Assembly (NCBI GenBank): GCA_026129255.1
Contig: JAHCIJ010000002.1
Location: 636,234-700,233, forward strand
Reading direction: 5' to 3'
DNA length: 64,000 nucleotides
Source: Anaerolineales bacterium
GTDB lineage: Bacteria > Chloroflexota > Anaerolineae > Anaerolineales > UBA11579
Positions 17,515 through 26,149 of this stretch are shown one piece after another. The notes beneath the pieces were generated by a model that worked only from the letters and a program-made list of their open reading frames with translations, was not told where the DNA came from and did not search any database. Positions within the stretch are counted from its first letter, which is position 1. The number at the start of each line of letters is the position of its first letter. The translations under genes and the position numbers were made by a program.

Positions 17515-18791
17515 CTTGCCAACTATGTACCGGGTACGGCACTCCTTTCTTGTACACACTATGTACAAGATTGGTGCCAAATCGGTAGCCAAGTTGGCGG
17601 TAATCCGCCACATCCAGGATCAGCAGGTCGGCCTGTTTGCCCGGCTCCAGGGAGCCGGTGCGCTCCGCCACCCCGATGGCGGCCGCGGCGTTGATCGTCG
17701 TCGCCGCTATCGCCTCGGCCTGGGTCAGCTTGAGCTGGCGGCAGGCCAGCGCCAGCGTGAACTGCAAGCTCTCGCACCAGGCCGTGCCTGGGTTCAGGTC
17801 GCCGCCCACGGCCAGCAGGCCGCCCGCCGCCAGGATCTTGCGCGCTGGCGCGTGGTGCGCCTCGGCCAGGCCGAACGGCGTGGCGGGCAGTGCCACGGCC
17901 ACCGTGTCGCTGGCGGCCAGGGCAGCGATCTCATCATCAGAGATGGCCACCAAATGGTCCACCGAGGTGGCGCCCAGCTCGACCGCCAGCGCCGTGCCAC
18001 CCAGATTGTCGAACTCGTCAGCATGCAGCTTAAGTGGGAAGCCGTGCTCCTTGGCCGCTTCAAGCATCAGCCGCGTTTGTGCCAGGTCGAACGCGCCGGT
18101 CTCGCAGAATACGTCAAAAAAAGGCAGGGGGCGGCCGCCAGCGTGCGCCTGCCACCAGGTCTTGAGCTCGGGCAGCCAATTGCGCGCCAGCTCGTGTGCA
18201 TAGTCGCCAGCGCGGTCTTTGAACTCAGCCGGGATGGCATGCGCCCCCAGGAAGGTGATCGCCAGCTCCCACGGCCCTTGTGCATCCAGCGCCAGCAGCA
18301 CCTCCAGCAGGCGCAGCTCGCTCTCCAGGCTCAGCCCGTAGCCGCTCTTGGCTTCGATCGTGGCGCTGCCGTGGGCAAACATGCGCCGCAGGCGCGCCTC
18401 GGTCTCGGCATGTAGCTGTTCCAGCGTGGCGGCACGCGTGGCGCGCACGGTGGAAAGGATCCCGCCGCCCGCCGCCAGCACCTCGAGGTAGCTCTTGCCC
18501 TGTTGGCGCAATTCAAACTCGGCGGCGCGGTCGCCCGCCCAGACTGGGATGGCTGTGGGCATCCACAAAGGCGGGCATCACCACGCGCCCGCTGGCATCG
18601 TAGCTGTCTTCGTTGGGGTAGGCGGCGCGCAGATCGGCGCTGTGGCCCACGGCGGCGATGGTGCCCTCGCGTAGCAGCACGGCGCCGTCTTCGATCAGGC
18701 CCAGGGTACCGAGCTGCTTACCGCCGAAGGCGGTACCACGCTGCGGCCCACCGGCCAGCGTGAGGAGTTGGGAAGCAGAATGAATGAGCAT
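17486..18791 (-). pseudogene. hutI: Imidazolonepropionase HutI, interrupted by a +1 frameshift
   Basis: Imidazolonepropionase opens the ring of 4-imidazolone-5-propionate in histidine breakdown. The N-terminal part (18791 to about 18546) reads MLIHSASQLLTLAGGP and reaches VVMPAFVDAHSHP, the first metal-ligand motif. The remaining 350 residues continue in another frame from VWAGDRAAEFELRQQGKSYLEV, the usual next block, with KLHADEF, SVDHL and a late GGDLNPGT. One extra base near 18545 separates the frames: removing it restores HPVWAGDR. Either the gene is broken, or an assembly error lies here. Repaired length would be about 434 residues, close to the family. No other hut genes are nearby. Confidence 0.85.
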
Positions 18792-18797
18792 GGGGGG

Positions 18798-18803
18798 AGT
18801 ATA
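18798..18803 (-). promoter_or_regulatory. -10 box TATACT, six bases before hutI
   Basis: TATACT, then six C, then ATG 18791 on the minus strand. Same spacing as rsmA, rpiB and the oxidoreductase gene. Confidence 0.55.
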
Positions 18804-18824
18804 AGCCGGACTGGGAGTGAGTTG

Positions 18825-18905
18825 TTGGTTAGTCGTTATTGACTAGTGTTGTCTCTTGGTCATTTAGTCGGCTGGTCGACCAATAGACTAAACGACTAGG
18901 CAACT
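18825..18905. repeat. Degenerate TTAGTCG / GACTAAACG word array
   Basis: Contains near-repeated words such as GGTTAGTCGTTATTGACTAG and GACCAATAGACTAAACGAC. Separates divergently transcribed hutI and the Roadblock gene. Confidence 0.55.
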
Positions 18906-18994
18906 ACAGACTATATTCGTCGGCTAGAGTTGATTTCCGCCCTTCATCCTTGCATTCTTGCCATCCCCATGCTAGAGTTACCCGTCTCCATTCT

Positions 18995-19366
18995 ATGAAC
19001 GCCTCACGTACCCAACAGCTCAACGAACGCCTGCGCACCTTGCTGGCCAGCACCCCTGAGATCGAGGGGGCGGCGCTGGTGAGCGATGACGGGCTGATCA
19101 TCTCGTCTGTGCTGGCCCCGCCCGCCGAAGAAGACCGCGTAGCGGCCATGTCGGCCGCTATGCTCTCGCTCGGCGAGCGCATCTCGCGTGAGCTCGGGCG
19201 TGGCGTCTTGGAGCAGGTCTACATCAAGGGCGGCAACGGCTTTGCCTTGCTCACCGCCGCCAACGAGAACACCGTGCTCACCATCATGGCCAGTAGCGAG
19301 GCGCGTCTCGGCCTGCTGCTGCTGGAGTTACGTAAGGTGGTGGCTGACCTGCAGCCCCTGCTGTAA
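18995..19366 (+). CDS. Roadblock/LC7 domain protein
   Basis: 123 residues with the Roadblock fold: an N-terminal helix (NERLRTLLASTPEIEGAAL), the strand VSDDGLIISS, a central helix AAMSAAMLSLGERISREL, a middle strand GFALLTAANENTVLTIM and a final helix LGLLLLELRKVVADL. In bacteria, such proteins partner small GTPases such as MglA or regulate signalling. No GTPase is adjacent here, but a V4R protein starts six bases after the stop, so the two were probably co-transcribed. Start at ATG 18995, chosen over an upstream in-frame Met inside a non-conserved stretch. Confidence 0.88.
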   Translation: MNASRTQQLNERLRTLLASTPEIEGAALVSDDGLIISSVLAPPAEEDRVAAMSAAMLSLGERISRELGRGVLEQVYIKGGNGFALLTAANENTVLTIMASSEARLGLLLLELRKVVADLQPLL

Positions 19367-19372
19367 GAACGA

Positions 19373-20005
19373 ATGCAGGCCCACACGCTCAGTGGCTACT
19401 TTTTGCCCAACCGTTTTGCCCGCATTGCCCTGGAAAGCACCGAGGAGCTGGTCTCCGGCCCCGTGGTGATGCAAGCCCTGCTTGAAGGCGCAGGACTGAG
19501 CGAGCTTGTGAACAATTACCCGCCTGCCAACATGGAGCGCGGGTTTGACTTTGCCTATTTTGCTGCGCTCACCTTGGGCATGGAAACACTATATGGGCCG
19601 CGTGGCGGCCGCAGCCTGGCGCTGCGCGTCGGTCGCCAGACCTTTGGCGCGGCCCTCAGCAACTTCGGCGCCCTGGCCGGCACCAGCGATGCCGCCTTCC
19701 GCCTGCTACCGCTGGGGCTTAAGCTGCGCGCCGGGCTGGGCGCTCTGGCTGGCATATACAGCCGGGTGAGCGACCAGACCAGCCGTGTCGAAGACACCGC
19801 GCACGAGCTGCACTATGTCGTGCTGCACAATGCCGCCTGTTGGGGGCGTCAGGGCGAGGAGAAGCCCGTGTGCTACTTCATGGTCGGCCTACTGCAAGGA
19901 GCCATCGCCTACCTCACTGAGGGTCGTGAGCTGCGCGTAGACGAAGCCGAGTGCCAGGCGGTTGGGCACAAGCATTGCCGTTTTGTGGTTTATAAGAAGA
20001 GCTAA
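19373..20005 (+). CDS. V4R (4-vinyl reductase-like) domain sensor protein
   Basis: 210 residues. The C-terminal half has the V4R pattern, including VCYFMVGLLQGAIAYLTEGRELRVDEAECQAVGHKHCRF with two conserved Cys and a late His (about 158-200), which in V4R and XylR-N-type domains bind small ligands or metal. The N-terminal half is helical and may contact the Roadblock partner encoded six bases upstream. The downstream glycosyltransferase gene begins two bases after this one, so all three may form one operon. The ligand is unknown. Confidence 0.85.
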   Translation: MQAHTLSGYFLPNRFARIALESTEELVSGPVVMQALLEGAGLSELVNNYPPANMERGFDFAYFAALTLGMETLYGPRGGRSLALRVGRQTFGAALSNFGALAGTSDAAFRLLPLGLKLRAGLGALAGIYSRVSDQTSRVEDTAHELHYVVLHNAACWGRQGEEKPVCYFMVGLLQGAIAYLTEGRELRVDEAECQAVGHKHCRFVVYKKS

Positions 20006-20007
20006 GT

Positions 20008-20736
20008 ATGAAGATCACAATAGTCATCCCTACCTATAACGAGGCCCAGAACCTGCCCTTGCTGGTCGAGGCGATCCTCGCCCAGCGCATCGATGGGCTG
20101 GGCATCTTGGTTGTGGATGATATGAGTCCGGATGGCACTGGCGAGATCGCCGATGCCCTGGCCGCCAAATACAGCAACCTCGAAGTGCTGCACCGCCAGG
20201 GGCCGCGCGGCCTCGGCCGCGCCTATGTCTACGGCTTCGAGCACGCCTTGCAGCGCGGTGCGGATGTCATCGGCCAGATGGATTGTGACTTCTCGCACCC
20301 GCCAGACAAGCTGCCCGCCCTGGTGGCCAAACTAGCGGAGTGTGACCTGGCGCTCGGCTCGCGCTACATCCCCGGCGGCAGCATCGATGAAAGCTGGCCG
20401 CTGTGGCGCAAGGCGCTCTCGCGCTGGGGCAACTTCTACGCCCGCACCATCCTCGGCATCCCCGTCAAAGATGTCACCGGCGCCTTCAGGCTGTGGCGGC
20501 GTGAGCTGCTCGAGAAAGTTCCCTATCAGGATGTCGTTTCCAGTGGCTACGTGTTTCTGTACGAGATCCTCTACTTAGCGCACCGCGCCGGTGCACGCTT
20601 CGGCGAGGTGCCCTTCCATTTTGCAGACCGCACGCGCGGCCAATCGAAGATGCGCTTCGGTGTACAGATCGAAGCCGCCCTGCGCGTTTGGCAGGTGCGT
20701 CTGCGCTACTGGAACTGGCGTCCAGGTGAGCAATAA
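20008..20736 (+). CDS. Polyprenol-phosphate mannosyl/glycosyl-transferase (DPM1-like GT2)
   Basis: 242 residues of a GT2 enzyme that would transfer mannose or another sugar from a nucleotide to polyprenyl phosphate. Core motifs: IVIPTYNEAQNLPLLVEAI, LVVDDMSPDGTGE with the DDxSPDGT element, QMDCDFSHPP with the metal-binding DxD-like acidic centre and WRRELLEKVPYQDVVSSGY near the end. No membrane-spanning tail is present, as in the single-domain DPM1 family. The next gene overlaps its end and encodes a membrane glycosyltransferase that could use the lipid-linked sugar. Confidence 0.94.
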   Translation: MKITIVIPTYNEAQNLPLLVEAILAQRIDGLGILVVDDMSPDGTGEIADALAAKYSNLEVLHRQGPRGLGRAYVYGFEHALQRGADVIGQMDCDFSHPPDKLPALVAKLAECDLALGSRYIPGGSIDESWPLWRKALSRWGNFYARTILGIPVKDVTGAFRLWRRELLEKVPYQDVVSSGYVFLYEILYLAHRAGARFGEVPFHFADRTRGQSKMRFGVQIEAALRVWQVRLRYWNWRPGEQ

Positions 20737-21793
20737 GATCCTTCCCGCAATGGCCGCGCTGCTGTTGGCTGCCGCGCTGTTCGTCTTTGCTTTTTCTAGC
20801 TTACCTGTCGAAAACTCTGCCCTAGCCATTGATTGGAAAATCTTTTGGCAGGCAACGCATTCCTTCCGGCTGGATTACAGCAGCCAGCTGGTCTTCACGC
20901 CTCCGTGGGGTTTAGTGCTCCTGTGGCCTTTCAGCTGGCTGCCCCTTGCCGCGGGCTGGGGGCTGCTTGGCTTTGCCAGCCTGTGCACATTGGCTGCCAG
21001 CGCCTATAGTGGCACAGCAAGCCGCCGTAGCTTGCTGACAGTGCTGCTGCTGTGCTTGTCGTACCCTTCCGTTCGCCAATTGGCAGATGGGAATATCGAG
21101 CTGTTGGTGATTGCTGGAGCGCTCGTGCTGCTATTCGCCTTGCCGCGCCAGCAGCCCTGGCTCTTTGCGCTCGGAGTGCTGATGAGCAGCGCCAAGATCC
21201 AGGAAGCCTGGCTGCTGTTGGCGGCCGCTGGGCTGCTGGCCTGGCGTCAATGGCCGCCGCGGCGTTTCTGGGCCATGAGCGCGGCGGTTGCCCTGCCAGT
21301 TTCCATCTTGCTGGTTTGGCGCGGTGCGGCCTGGTTGGGGGCGTTGCAGCAATTCCCGTTTGCCGGTACGTCTATCGATGCCAGCTTGCAGGCCGTCGCC
21401 AGCCGTTGGGCCTGGCCGGGCTGGCTGCTTGTGGTTGTGCTCTTTGCTGTGGGGGCGTGCGCTGCGTGGATGCTGCGCCGCGTCAACTGGAGTTTAGCGC
21501 CACTGCAAGCCTCCGGCTTGCTCGCTGCTGGTCTGCTGCTGGCGCCGTATGCCGCCAGCAACAGCGTGCTCACACCGCTGGCCCTGGCCACGCCTGCGTT
21601 GTTTGCGCGGCGGCCGTGGGCGGCCGTGCTGCTGTTTGCCGCCGCTAATATCCCTTATCTTCTGATGGGCAATCTGGAATGGCGCCTGACCCAGGAATCA
21701 GACTACTGGTCATTAGTGTTGCTATTGATCTTGCTACTTAGTCTTGTGGGTACATCCCCAAAGACAGCTCAAGGATTAATCTCTAATCTCTAA
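20726..21793 (+). CDS. GT87-like polyprenol-phosphate-dependent membrane glycosyltransferase
   Basis: 355 residues from GTG 20726, with an 11-base overlap with the upstream gene. About nine hydrophobic segments. The first external loop contains DWKIFWQATHSFRLDYSSQLVFTPPW, a WFTP-type pattern of GT87/ArnT-like enzymes that use lipid-linked sugars as donors and usually have a catalytic Asp in this loop. Co-location with a DPM1-like gene supports this. Acceptor is unknown. The longer frame starting inside the upstream gene was rejected. Confidence 0.78.
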   Translation: MSNKILPAMAALLLAAALFVFAFSSLPVENSALAIDWKIFWQATHSFRLDYSSQLVFTPPWGLVLLWPFSWLPLAAGWGLLGFASLCTLAASAYSGTASRRSLLTVLLLCLSYPSVRQLADGNIELLVIAGALVLLFALPRQQPWLFALGVLMSSAKIQEAWLLLAAAGLLAWRQWPPRRFWAMSAAVALPVSILLVWRGAAWLGALQQFPFAGTSIDASLQAVASRWAWPGWLLVVVLFAVGACAAWMLRRVNWSLAPLQASGLLAAGLLLAPYAASNSVLTPLALATPALFARRPWAAVLLFAAANIPYLLMGNLEWRLTQESDYWSLVLLLILLLSLVGTSPKTAQGLISNL

Positions 21794-21882
21794 TCTCTAA
21801 TCAATTGATCCTAGTTGTCAGTCTCTAATCTCACTCGATTCATCTGCTAACCGCTATCTGCTAATCGCTAACTGCTTCCAAC
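21777..21882. repeat. Degenerate CTAATC word array
   Basis: Successive words such as TCTCTAATCTCTAATCTC and GCTAATCGCTAACTGC. The last words overlap the C-terminal end of the next minus-strand gene. Confidence 0.6.
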
Positions 21883-22466
21883 GTCACCAACGTGCCCTTG
21901 GGATAGATGAACAGGAAGTTTATCCACCAGCGCTGTAGTTGTTCTTCGCTCCAGCGCGCCGGGTTCTGCTCGCGCGGGCTGCCGGGGTCGAGGATCAGCC
22001 AGTGGGGTGCACTGTATTCCAGTGGAATAACCACATGCGGTATCCCGGTGTGCCCCACGCCGTAGATCATCGTCGGCTGGCCCGCCTGCACCACGGCGCG
22101 CAGCGCGTCAGCGCTTTGCTTGGCGCGCAGTACCGGCTTCCAGGGGAAGCTCAATCCTTGCGTGCGCAGGCTGCGCCCGTAGGCGCGCAGGCCCCACAGC
22201 GCCGCCAGCGGGTGCGTAGCGCCGCCGGGGCCGGGGAACCAGGCCGGGAAGCGTGGAAAGCGGAAGGGAATGCGGTCCAGAAAGCGGCCCAGCTGCGCAG
22301 CCGCCAGGCTGAAGCCCGGCTGGCCGCTGCGGCGTGCCGCCAGGGTGGTCAGCGTGGTCATCGCGCACAGGGCGCACTCGTTCGGGTTGCGGTGGCTGCC
22401 GTCGTACTGGTATTGGTGCACCTGCAGCACTTCGGGCAGGCTGAGCGGCGCAGCGGGCTGGCTCAT
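21861..22466 (-). CDS. C39/papain-like cysteine-peptidase-fold protein
   Basis: 201 residues from ATG 22466. NPNECALCAMTTLTTLAAR (about residues 28-46) supplies a likely catalytic Cys after Asn/Glu, while GHTGIPHVVIPLEY and the following WLILDPG supply a His and an Asp in the usual order for C39-like or papain-like folds. There is no signal peptide. It begins 10 bases after surE, so they may be co-expressed. The activity is inferred from the Cys-His-Asp order only. Confidence 0.6.
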   Translation of the reverse strand: MSQPAAPLSLPEVLQVHQYQYDGSHRNPNECALCAMTTLTTLAARRSGQPGFSLAAAQLGRFLDRIPFRFPRFPAWFPGPGGATHPLAALWGLRAYGRSLRTQGLSFPWKPVLRAKQSADALRAVVQAGQPTMIYGVGHTGIPHVVIPLEYSAPHWLILDPGSPREQNPARWSEEQLQRWWINFLFIYPKGTLVTLEAVSD

Positions 22467-22476
22467 GTGCGTGGGC

Positions 22477-23295
22477 TCAGCTTTGGCGCAGCGCCTTTTC
22501 GAGCTCGTCGAAGTCGACACGTGCCGTCAGGTCCATGCTGATCGGCGTCACTGCCACCTTCTTTTCGACGAGGGTGGCGTGCACATCCGTGCCCGCGCCG
22601 AAGATGCTCGTGTCGGTGGGCTCGGCATAGCCGGTGGAGCCGCGCTCGGCCCATGATTTGCGCTGCGGGGCTGTGGCGGCGTAGAAGCGCATGCGCGAGA
22701 GACGCGTCAGCTCCCACGGGGTATCCAGGCTGGCGTTGGCCGGCACTTCGATCTTGAGCACCTGCATATCTTCGGGGAACTGTCGGGTGAGCAGCTTCTG
22801 GGCGAACAGCGCGGTGAAGTATGCCGCGGGCTTGAAATCGATCTCGGTGGAGTGGGTGAGGTGGTACTTGTGCTCGGTCTCCAGCGAGACGGCCAGCGCC
22901 GGGGCGCCGTAGGAGGCGCCTTCGAGCGCCGCGCCCACCGTGCCGGAGATGGTGACGCCGGTGCCGAAGTTGGTGCCATAGTTCACGCCCGCCACCACCA
23001 GGTCCGGCGTGAAGGGCGGCATGATCTCGAGGATGGCGTGCTGCACCACCTGGGCGGGCGTGCCGCCCACCGCGTAAATGGTCCAGTCGTTGCCGTGCAC
23101 GTTGAGCGTCTGGGTGGTGATGATGCCATCCGAGCTGCTGGGCATGCTGCGCCCCATGCCGGAGGATTGCTCGCGTGGGGCGGCTACCCAAACATAGCCG
23201 AGAGCAGACAGCGCCTCCGCCGCGGCCCACAGGCCGGGCGAATTGATGCCGTCATCGTTGGTCAATAAAATTTGGGGTCGGTCTTTGTTTTCCAT
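22477..23295 (-). CDS. surE: 5'/3'-nucleotidase SurE
   Basis: 272 residues; dephosphorylates nucleoside monophosphates and is linked to stationary-phase survival. The N-terminal metal site is clear: QILLTNDDGINSPGLWAA (about 9-26), then VAAPREQSSGMG (about 38-49) and GGTPAQVVQHAIL. The middle VVAGVNYGTNFGTGVTISGTVGAA (about 101-124) is the family signature. It has a TACAAT box nine bases before the start and is followed by a C39-like gene. Confidence 0.96.
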   Translation of the reverse strand: MENKDRPQILLTNDDGINSPGLWAAAEALSALGYVWVAAPREQSSGMGRSMPSSSDGIITTQTLNVHGNDWTIYAVGGTPAQVVQHAILEIMPPFTPDLVVAGVNYGTNFGTGVTISGTVGAALEGASYGAPALAVSLETEHKYHLTHSTEIDFKPAAYFTALFAQKLLTRQFPEDMQVLKIEVPANASLDTPWELTRLSRMRFYAATAPQRKSWAERGSTGYAEPTDTSIFGAGTDVHATLVEKKVAVTPISMDLTARVDFDELEKALRQS

Positions 23296-23304
23296 CAGCT
23301 GGGT

Positions 23305-23310
23305 ATTGTA
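23305..23310 (-). promoter_or_regulatory. -10 box TACAAT, nine bases before surE
   Basis: On the minus strand TACAAT, ACCCAGCTG, then ATG. Short spacing like the other leaderless-type starts. Confidence 0.5.
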
Positions 23311-23324
23311 TCAGTGGGGCGGCT

Positions 23325-23405
23325 TGGTAACTGGCAACTAGTAAATAGTCACTTAATCCCCTAATCCCCTAATCCCTAATCCCTAATCACTAATCACTAA
23401 TCCCT
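23325..23405. repeat. CCTAATC/ACTAATC word array
   Basis: A run of heptamers (CCCTAATC, CACTAATC) with small changes. It lies between the end of the LCP gene and the surE promoter. The telomere-like look is coincidental as far as can be seen. Confidence 0.7.
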
Positions 23406-23412
23406 CGCCTCA

Positions 23413-24810
23413 CTATGGCAGCGAGTTATTGTTGGCCCAGTCGCTGCCCAGCCGGATCTCGACCTCGTAGGCGTGGTTGGGGTCAAACTCGTGCAGGATG
23501 CGGCTGCTGGGCACGCCCATCAGCTGCGCCAGGAAGCTGAGCGTGTGCGGGTTGCCGGTGTGGTCCACCAGCACCGTCACGCTGCTGGCTGGCCCATCGC
23601 TCACCTGGGCCACCTGCGCCCCCAGGCTGTCCAGGTATTGCTGCGTGCGTGTGCCCACGCTGGGGTTGCCGCTGCCGTTTTGGATGCCGATCACCGGCGC
23701 CTCGGCCGCCATGCGTTCCGCCGGGCTGCCCGGCGTCAGCGGGCTGAGCGCCCCCGTGGAGGCAAAGATGCTGTCCCGCAGGGCATGGATGCGATCCGGG
23801 ATGGGGATCAGGATGGCCAGATCGTCTGGCGAGTTGCCATAGATCACATCCTGCTCACCGATCACGCCATGGGCGATCTGCTCGCGCTCGATCTGCACCG
23901 CCAGCACGGCCAGCCGGATGGCATCGCTCAGGCTGAGGTTGGTGCGGATACCGCTGGAGAGCTCGGCGTAGATGGCCGGGGCGTTGGCCACCAGCCCGGG
24001 CAGCAGGTTGAAATCCACAATGCGGTCACGGATGCCCAGCACGATCTGCTGCTGGCGTCCGGCGCGCGCAAAATCACCGCCGCCTGAATGGCGGTCACGC
24101 GCATACGCCAGCGCCAGGTCGCCCGGCAACACCTGCGTGCCGGGTTGCAGGTGCAGTGGCTCGCGCGGGCCGAGCGGGTCGATGAGGATACGTTCAGGCA
24201 CATCGATCTTCACGCCACCCAGCAGGTCGATGAAGCGCATGAAGGCGCTGAAATCGATCTGGGCGTAGTAGTCGATCGGCACGCCGATGGTTTGCTCCAC
24301 CGTGCGCCGCGCCAACTCCGGCCCGCCGCCAGGCACCTTGTACAGCTCGCCGAAGTAGTAGGCGGTGTTGATCTTGTTGGGCGTGAAACCGGGGATCACC
24401 GCCCACAGGTCACGCGGGATGGAGAGGATGCCGGCCGTCTTGCTCACCGGATCGACACTCAGCAGCATCATCGAATCCGTGCGCGAAGGCCCCTCGCCCG
24501 CCGTCCAGTCGCGATAGTCCAGCCCCATAATCAGAATGGTGACGCGCTCGGCGCCATCCCAGGCTGCGGGCAGCATGAACTCAGGGCTGCCCTGCAAGAT
24601 GTCTTGCGCGTCCAGCGCGTCTGCGCTGGGCGTTTGCAGCCCGCTGATGTTGGGCAAGCCAAACAGGCCAGTCGGCGCCGAGCCAAAATAGCGCGCCCAC
24701 GAATACGCGCTGGGGATGGCAAAGGCCGCCAGCAGCACGAACACGCCCAGGCCGGTTAATACGGCGCGGCGGTGAGCACGGATGAAGGGGAGCGGATTTA
24801 GACGGCGCAT
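23413..24810 (-). CDS. LytR-CpsA-Psr (LCP) family protein with LytR_C domain
   Basis: 465 residues. N-terminal anchor at about 14-34, then an LCP catalytic domain (about 90-290) with LIMGLDYRD, SRTDSMMLLSVDP, ILSIPRDLWAVIP (Arg pair), KINTAYYFG and YARDRHSGGGDFARAGRQQ. LCP enzymes attach teichoic-acid-like or other polymers from lipid carriers to the cell wall on the outer side. The last ~90 residues resemble the LytR_C domain (IGIQNGSGNPSVGTRTQQYL). It begins four bases after the TPR-like gene. Confidence 0.93.
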   Translation of the reverse strand: MRRLNPLPFIRAHRRAVLTGLGVFVLLAAFAIPSAYSWARYFGSAPTGLFGLPNISGLQTPSADALDAQDILQGSPEFMLPAAWDGAERVTILIMGLDYRDWTAGEGPSRTDSMMLLSVDPVSKTAGILSIPRDLWAVIPGFTPNKINTAYYFGELYKVPGGGPELARRTVEQTIGVPIDYYAQIDFSAFMRFIDLLGGVKIDVPERILIDPLGPREPLHLQPGTQVLPGDLALAYARDRHSGGGDFARAGRQQQIVLGIRDRIVDFNLLPGLVANAPAIYAELSSGIRTNLSLSDAIRLAVLAVQIEREQIAHGVIGEQDVIYGNSPDDLAILIPIPDRIHALRDSIFASTGALSPLTPGSPAERMAAEAPVIGIQNGSGNPSVGTRTQQYLDSLGAQVAQVSDGPASSVTVLVDHTGNPHTLSFLAQLMGVPSSRILHEFDPNHAYEVEIRLGSDWANNNSLP

Positions 24811-24814
24811 AGCG

Positions 24815-26068
24815 TTACGGCGTCGGGCTGGGTGTTTCAGTGAACGTAGGTGACGGTGTGAAGGTCACCGAGGGTGTCAGAGTCAGTGAAGGCGTCAGCG
24901 TGGCGCTGGCCGAGGCCGCCGGGGTTTCGGTGGCGCTGGCGGCTGGGGTCAGTAGCGTGCCGGTGATGGTAGGCGTGAAAGTGGCCGTACCAGTAGGTGT
25001 GGGTGTGTCACTCGGCCCAAGGCATTGGATGTAGACAAACTCAGCCGTGGGCTGCAGCGACACATCGTTGCGAGCGGCTAGCGCTTGCTGGTAGGCGTCG
25101 CTGGCATCGCACCAGCTCTCCTCGGTGGCCAGGCGCTCAGCCCAGTGCACCAGGGATTGCCAGTAGCGGTAGAAGGCAGAGTTGCCTTGTGCATCGCGCA
25201 GGTCAGGCGCCATGCCCACCAGCTGGCCGTAGTAGAAGGCGGCGTCTTGCGGGTAGGCCAGCCAGAAGGCATTGCCATACAAGTAGAGCCGCGCCCATTG
25301 GCGGTAGTTGCTGGCCTGTGCGTCCAGCGGGCCGAAGTTCTCGGCCAGCGAAAAATCATACAGCCCGGCTTCGAACAAGCCCTGCTGGATGATCTTATTG
25401 GCGCCGCGGTTGCGCAACGCGGCAAACAGCATGCCGTCCACATCGGCGGTGAAGTAGCCCGGGTCCGCCTTGCGCAGCGCCAGCAGCGTGTCGATCACGG
25501 CGCTCCATTCACGCGCCGCAAAATGCTGGCGGGCGGCGCGCAGCAACTCCTCTTTGGGGCGCGGGTCTTCCGTTGGGGTCGGTGTGGGCTGCAGGGTGGT
25601 GTTGGTGGGCGCCTCTGGCGTGTTTTGCAACACCAGCAGCACCTCGATCAGCTTGTTGCCGGTGTCCAGAAAACGCGGGTTCTCGTAGTAGATAAACTCC
25701 AGACGTTGGCGCGCCAGGTCATAGCGGCCGTTCTCCATATCCTCCATGGCCAGGTTGTACTGCTCCAGCATGTACATACCAGCCTGCATGGTGGCCGTGA
25801 CGTGCATGATGGCGCGGCCCTCGCTCCAGCCGAATGCGGCGCTGGCGCTGGTCACCAACAGCAGCGCCGCCAGGGCGCACAGGGCCACCACCACCGCCGG
25901 GCGGCGCAACCAGGCCAGGCGCCCCGGCCGCGGCGGCTGGCCGCGGCCGCCACTGCGCGTGGGTGCGGTCTGCTCCCCGGCCGCCTGTGGGCGGGTGGGG
26001 GCAGGTTGGCTGCGGCTGGGCTGCGTAGGTTGGGTCGGCTGGGTATCGTTGGGCGTAGCCATTGACAT
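24815..26068 (-). CDS. Membrane-anchored TPR-like protein with Thr/Pro-rich tail
   Basis: 417 residues from ATG 26068. Layout: an N-terminal cytoplasmic tail rich in Thr, Pro, Gln and Arg; one transmembrane helix (about 65-85); a region of helical hairpins (100-350) with TPR-like spacing such as NLAMEDMENGRYDLARQRLE and LLRAARQHFAAREWSAV; and a low-complexity tail rich in Thr and Pro (from about 357). It is the first gene of a two-gene unit with the LCP protein, so a role in envelope assembly is inferred. No enzyme motif seen. ATG 26062 is an alternative start. Confidence 0.75.
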   Translation of the reverse strand: MSMATPNDTQPTQPTQPSRSQPAPTRPQAAGEQTAPTRSGGRGQPPRPGRLAWLRRPAVVVALCALAALLLVTSASAAFGWSEGRAIMHVTATMQAGMYMLEQYNLAMEDMENGRYDLARQRLEFIYYENPRFLDTGNKLIEVLLVLQNTPEAPTNTTLQPTPTPTEDPRPKEELLRAARQHFAAREWSAVIDTLLALRKADPGYFTADVDGMLFAALRNRGANKIIQQGLFEAGLYDFSLAENFGPLDAQASNYRQWARLYLYGNAFWLAYPQDAAFYYGQLVGMAPDLRDAQGNSAFYRYWQSLVHWAERLATEESWCDASDAYQQALAARNDVSLQPTAEFVYIQCLGPSDTPTPTGTATFTPTITGTLLTPAASATETPAASASATLTPSLTLTPSVTFTPSPTFTETPSPTP

Positions 26069-26076
26069 GTGAAACG

Positions 26077-26082
26077 ATTGTA
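26077..26082 (-). promoter_or_regulatory. -10 box TACAAT, eight bases before the TPR-like gene
   Basis: On the minus strand: TACAAT, CGTTTCAC, ATG 26068. Leaderless-type spacing. Confidence 0.5.
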
Positions 26083-26105
26083 CTGTTTTTGATTTCGCAC
26101 TGTGC

Positions 26106-26140
26106 CCAGGAGGGGTGAGGCATGGCCTCACCCCTCCTGG
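26106..26140. terminator. Long GC-rich hairpin between lipoprotein and TPR-like genes
   Basis: Fifteen-base arms CCAGGAGGGGTGAGG and CCTCACCCCTCCTGG around a short CATGG loop. A TTTTA follows on the plus strand only; on the minus strand, in the transcribed direction, there is no T run. Confidence 0.55.
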
Positions 26141-26149
26141 TTTTAGGGA

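Noticed and set aside
23325..23405. Telomere-like CCCTAA repeats
   Set aside because: The words are degenerate, short and internal to the window, and similar arrays with other words occur elsewhere.
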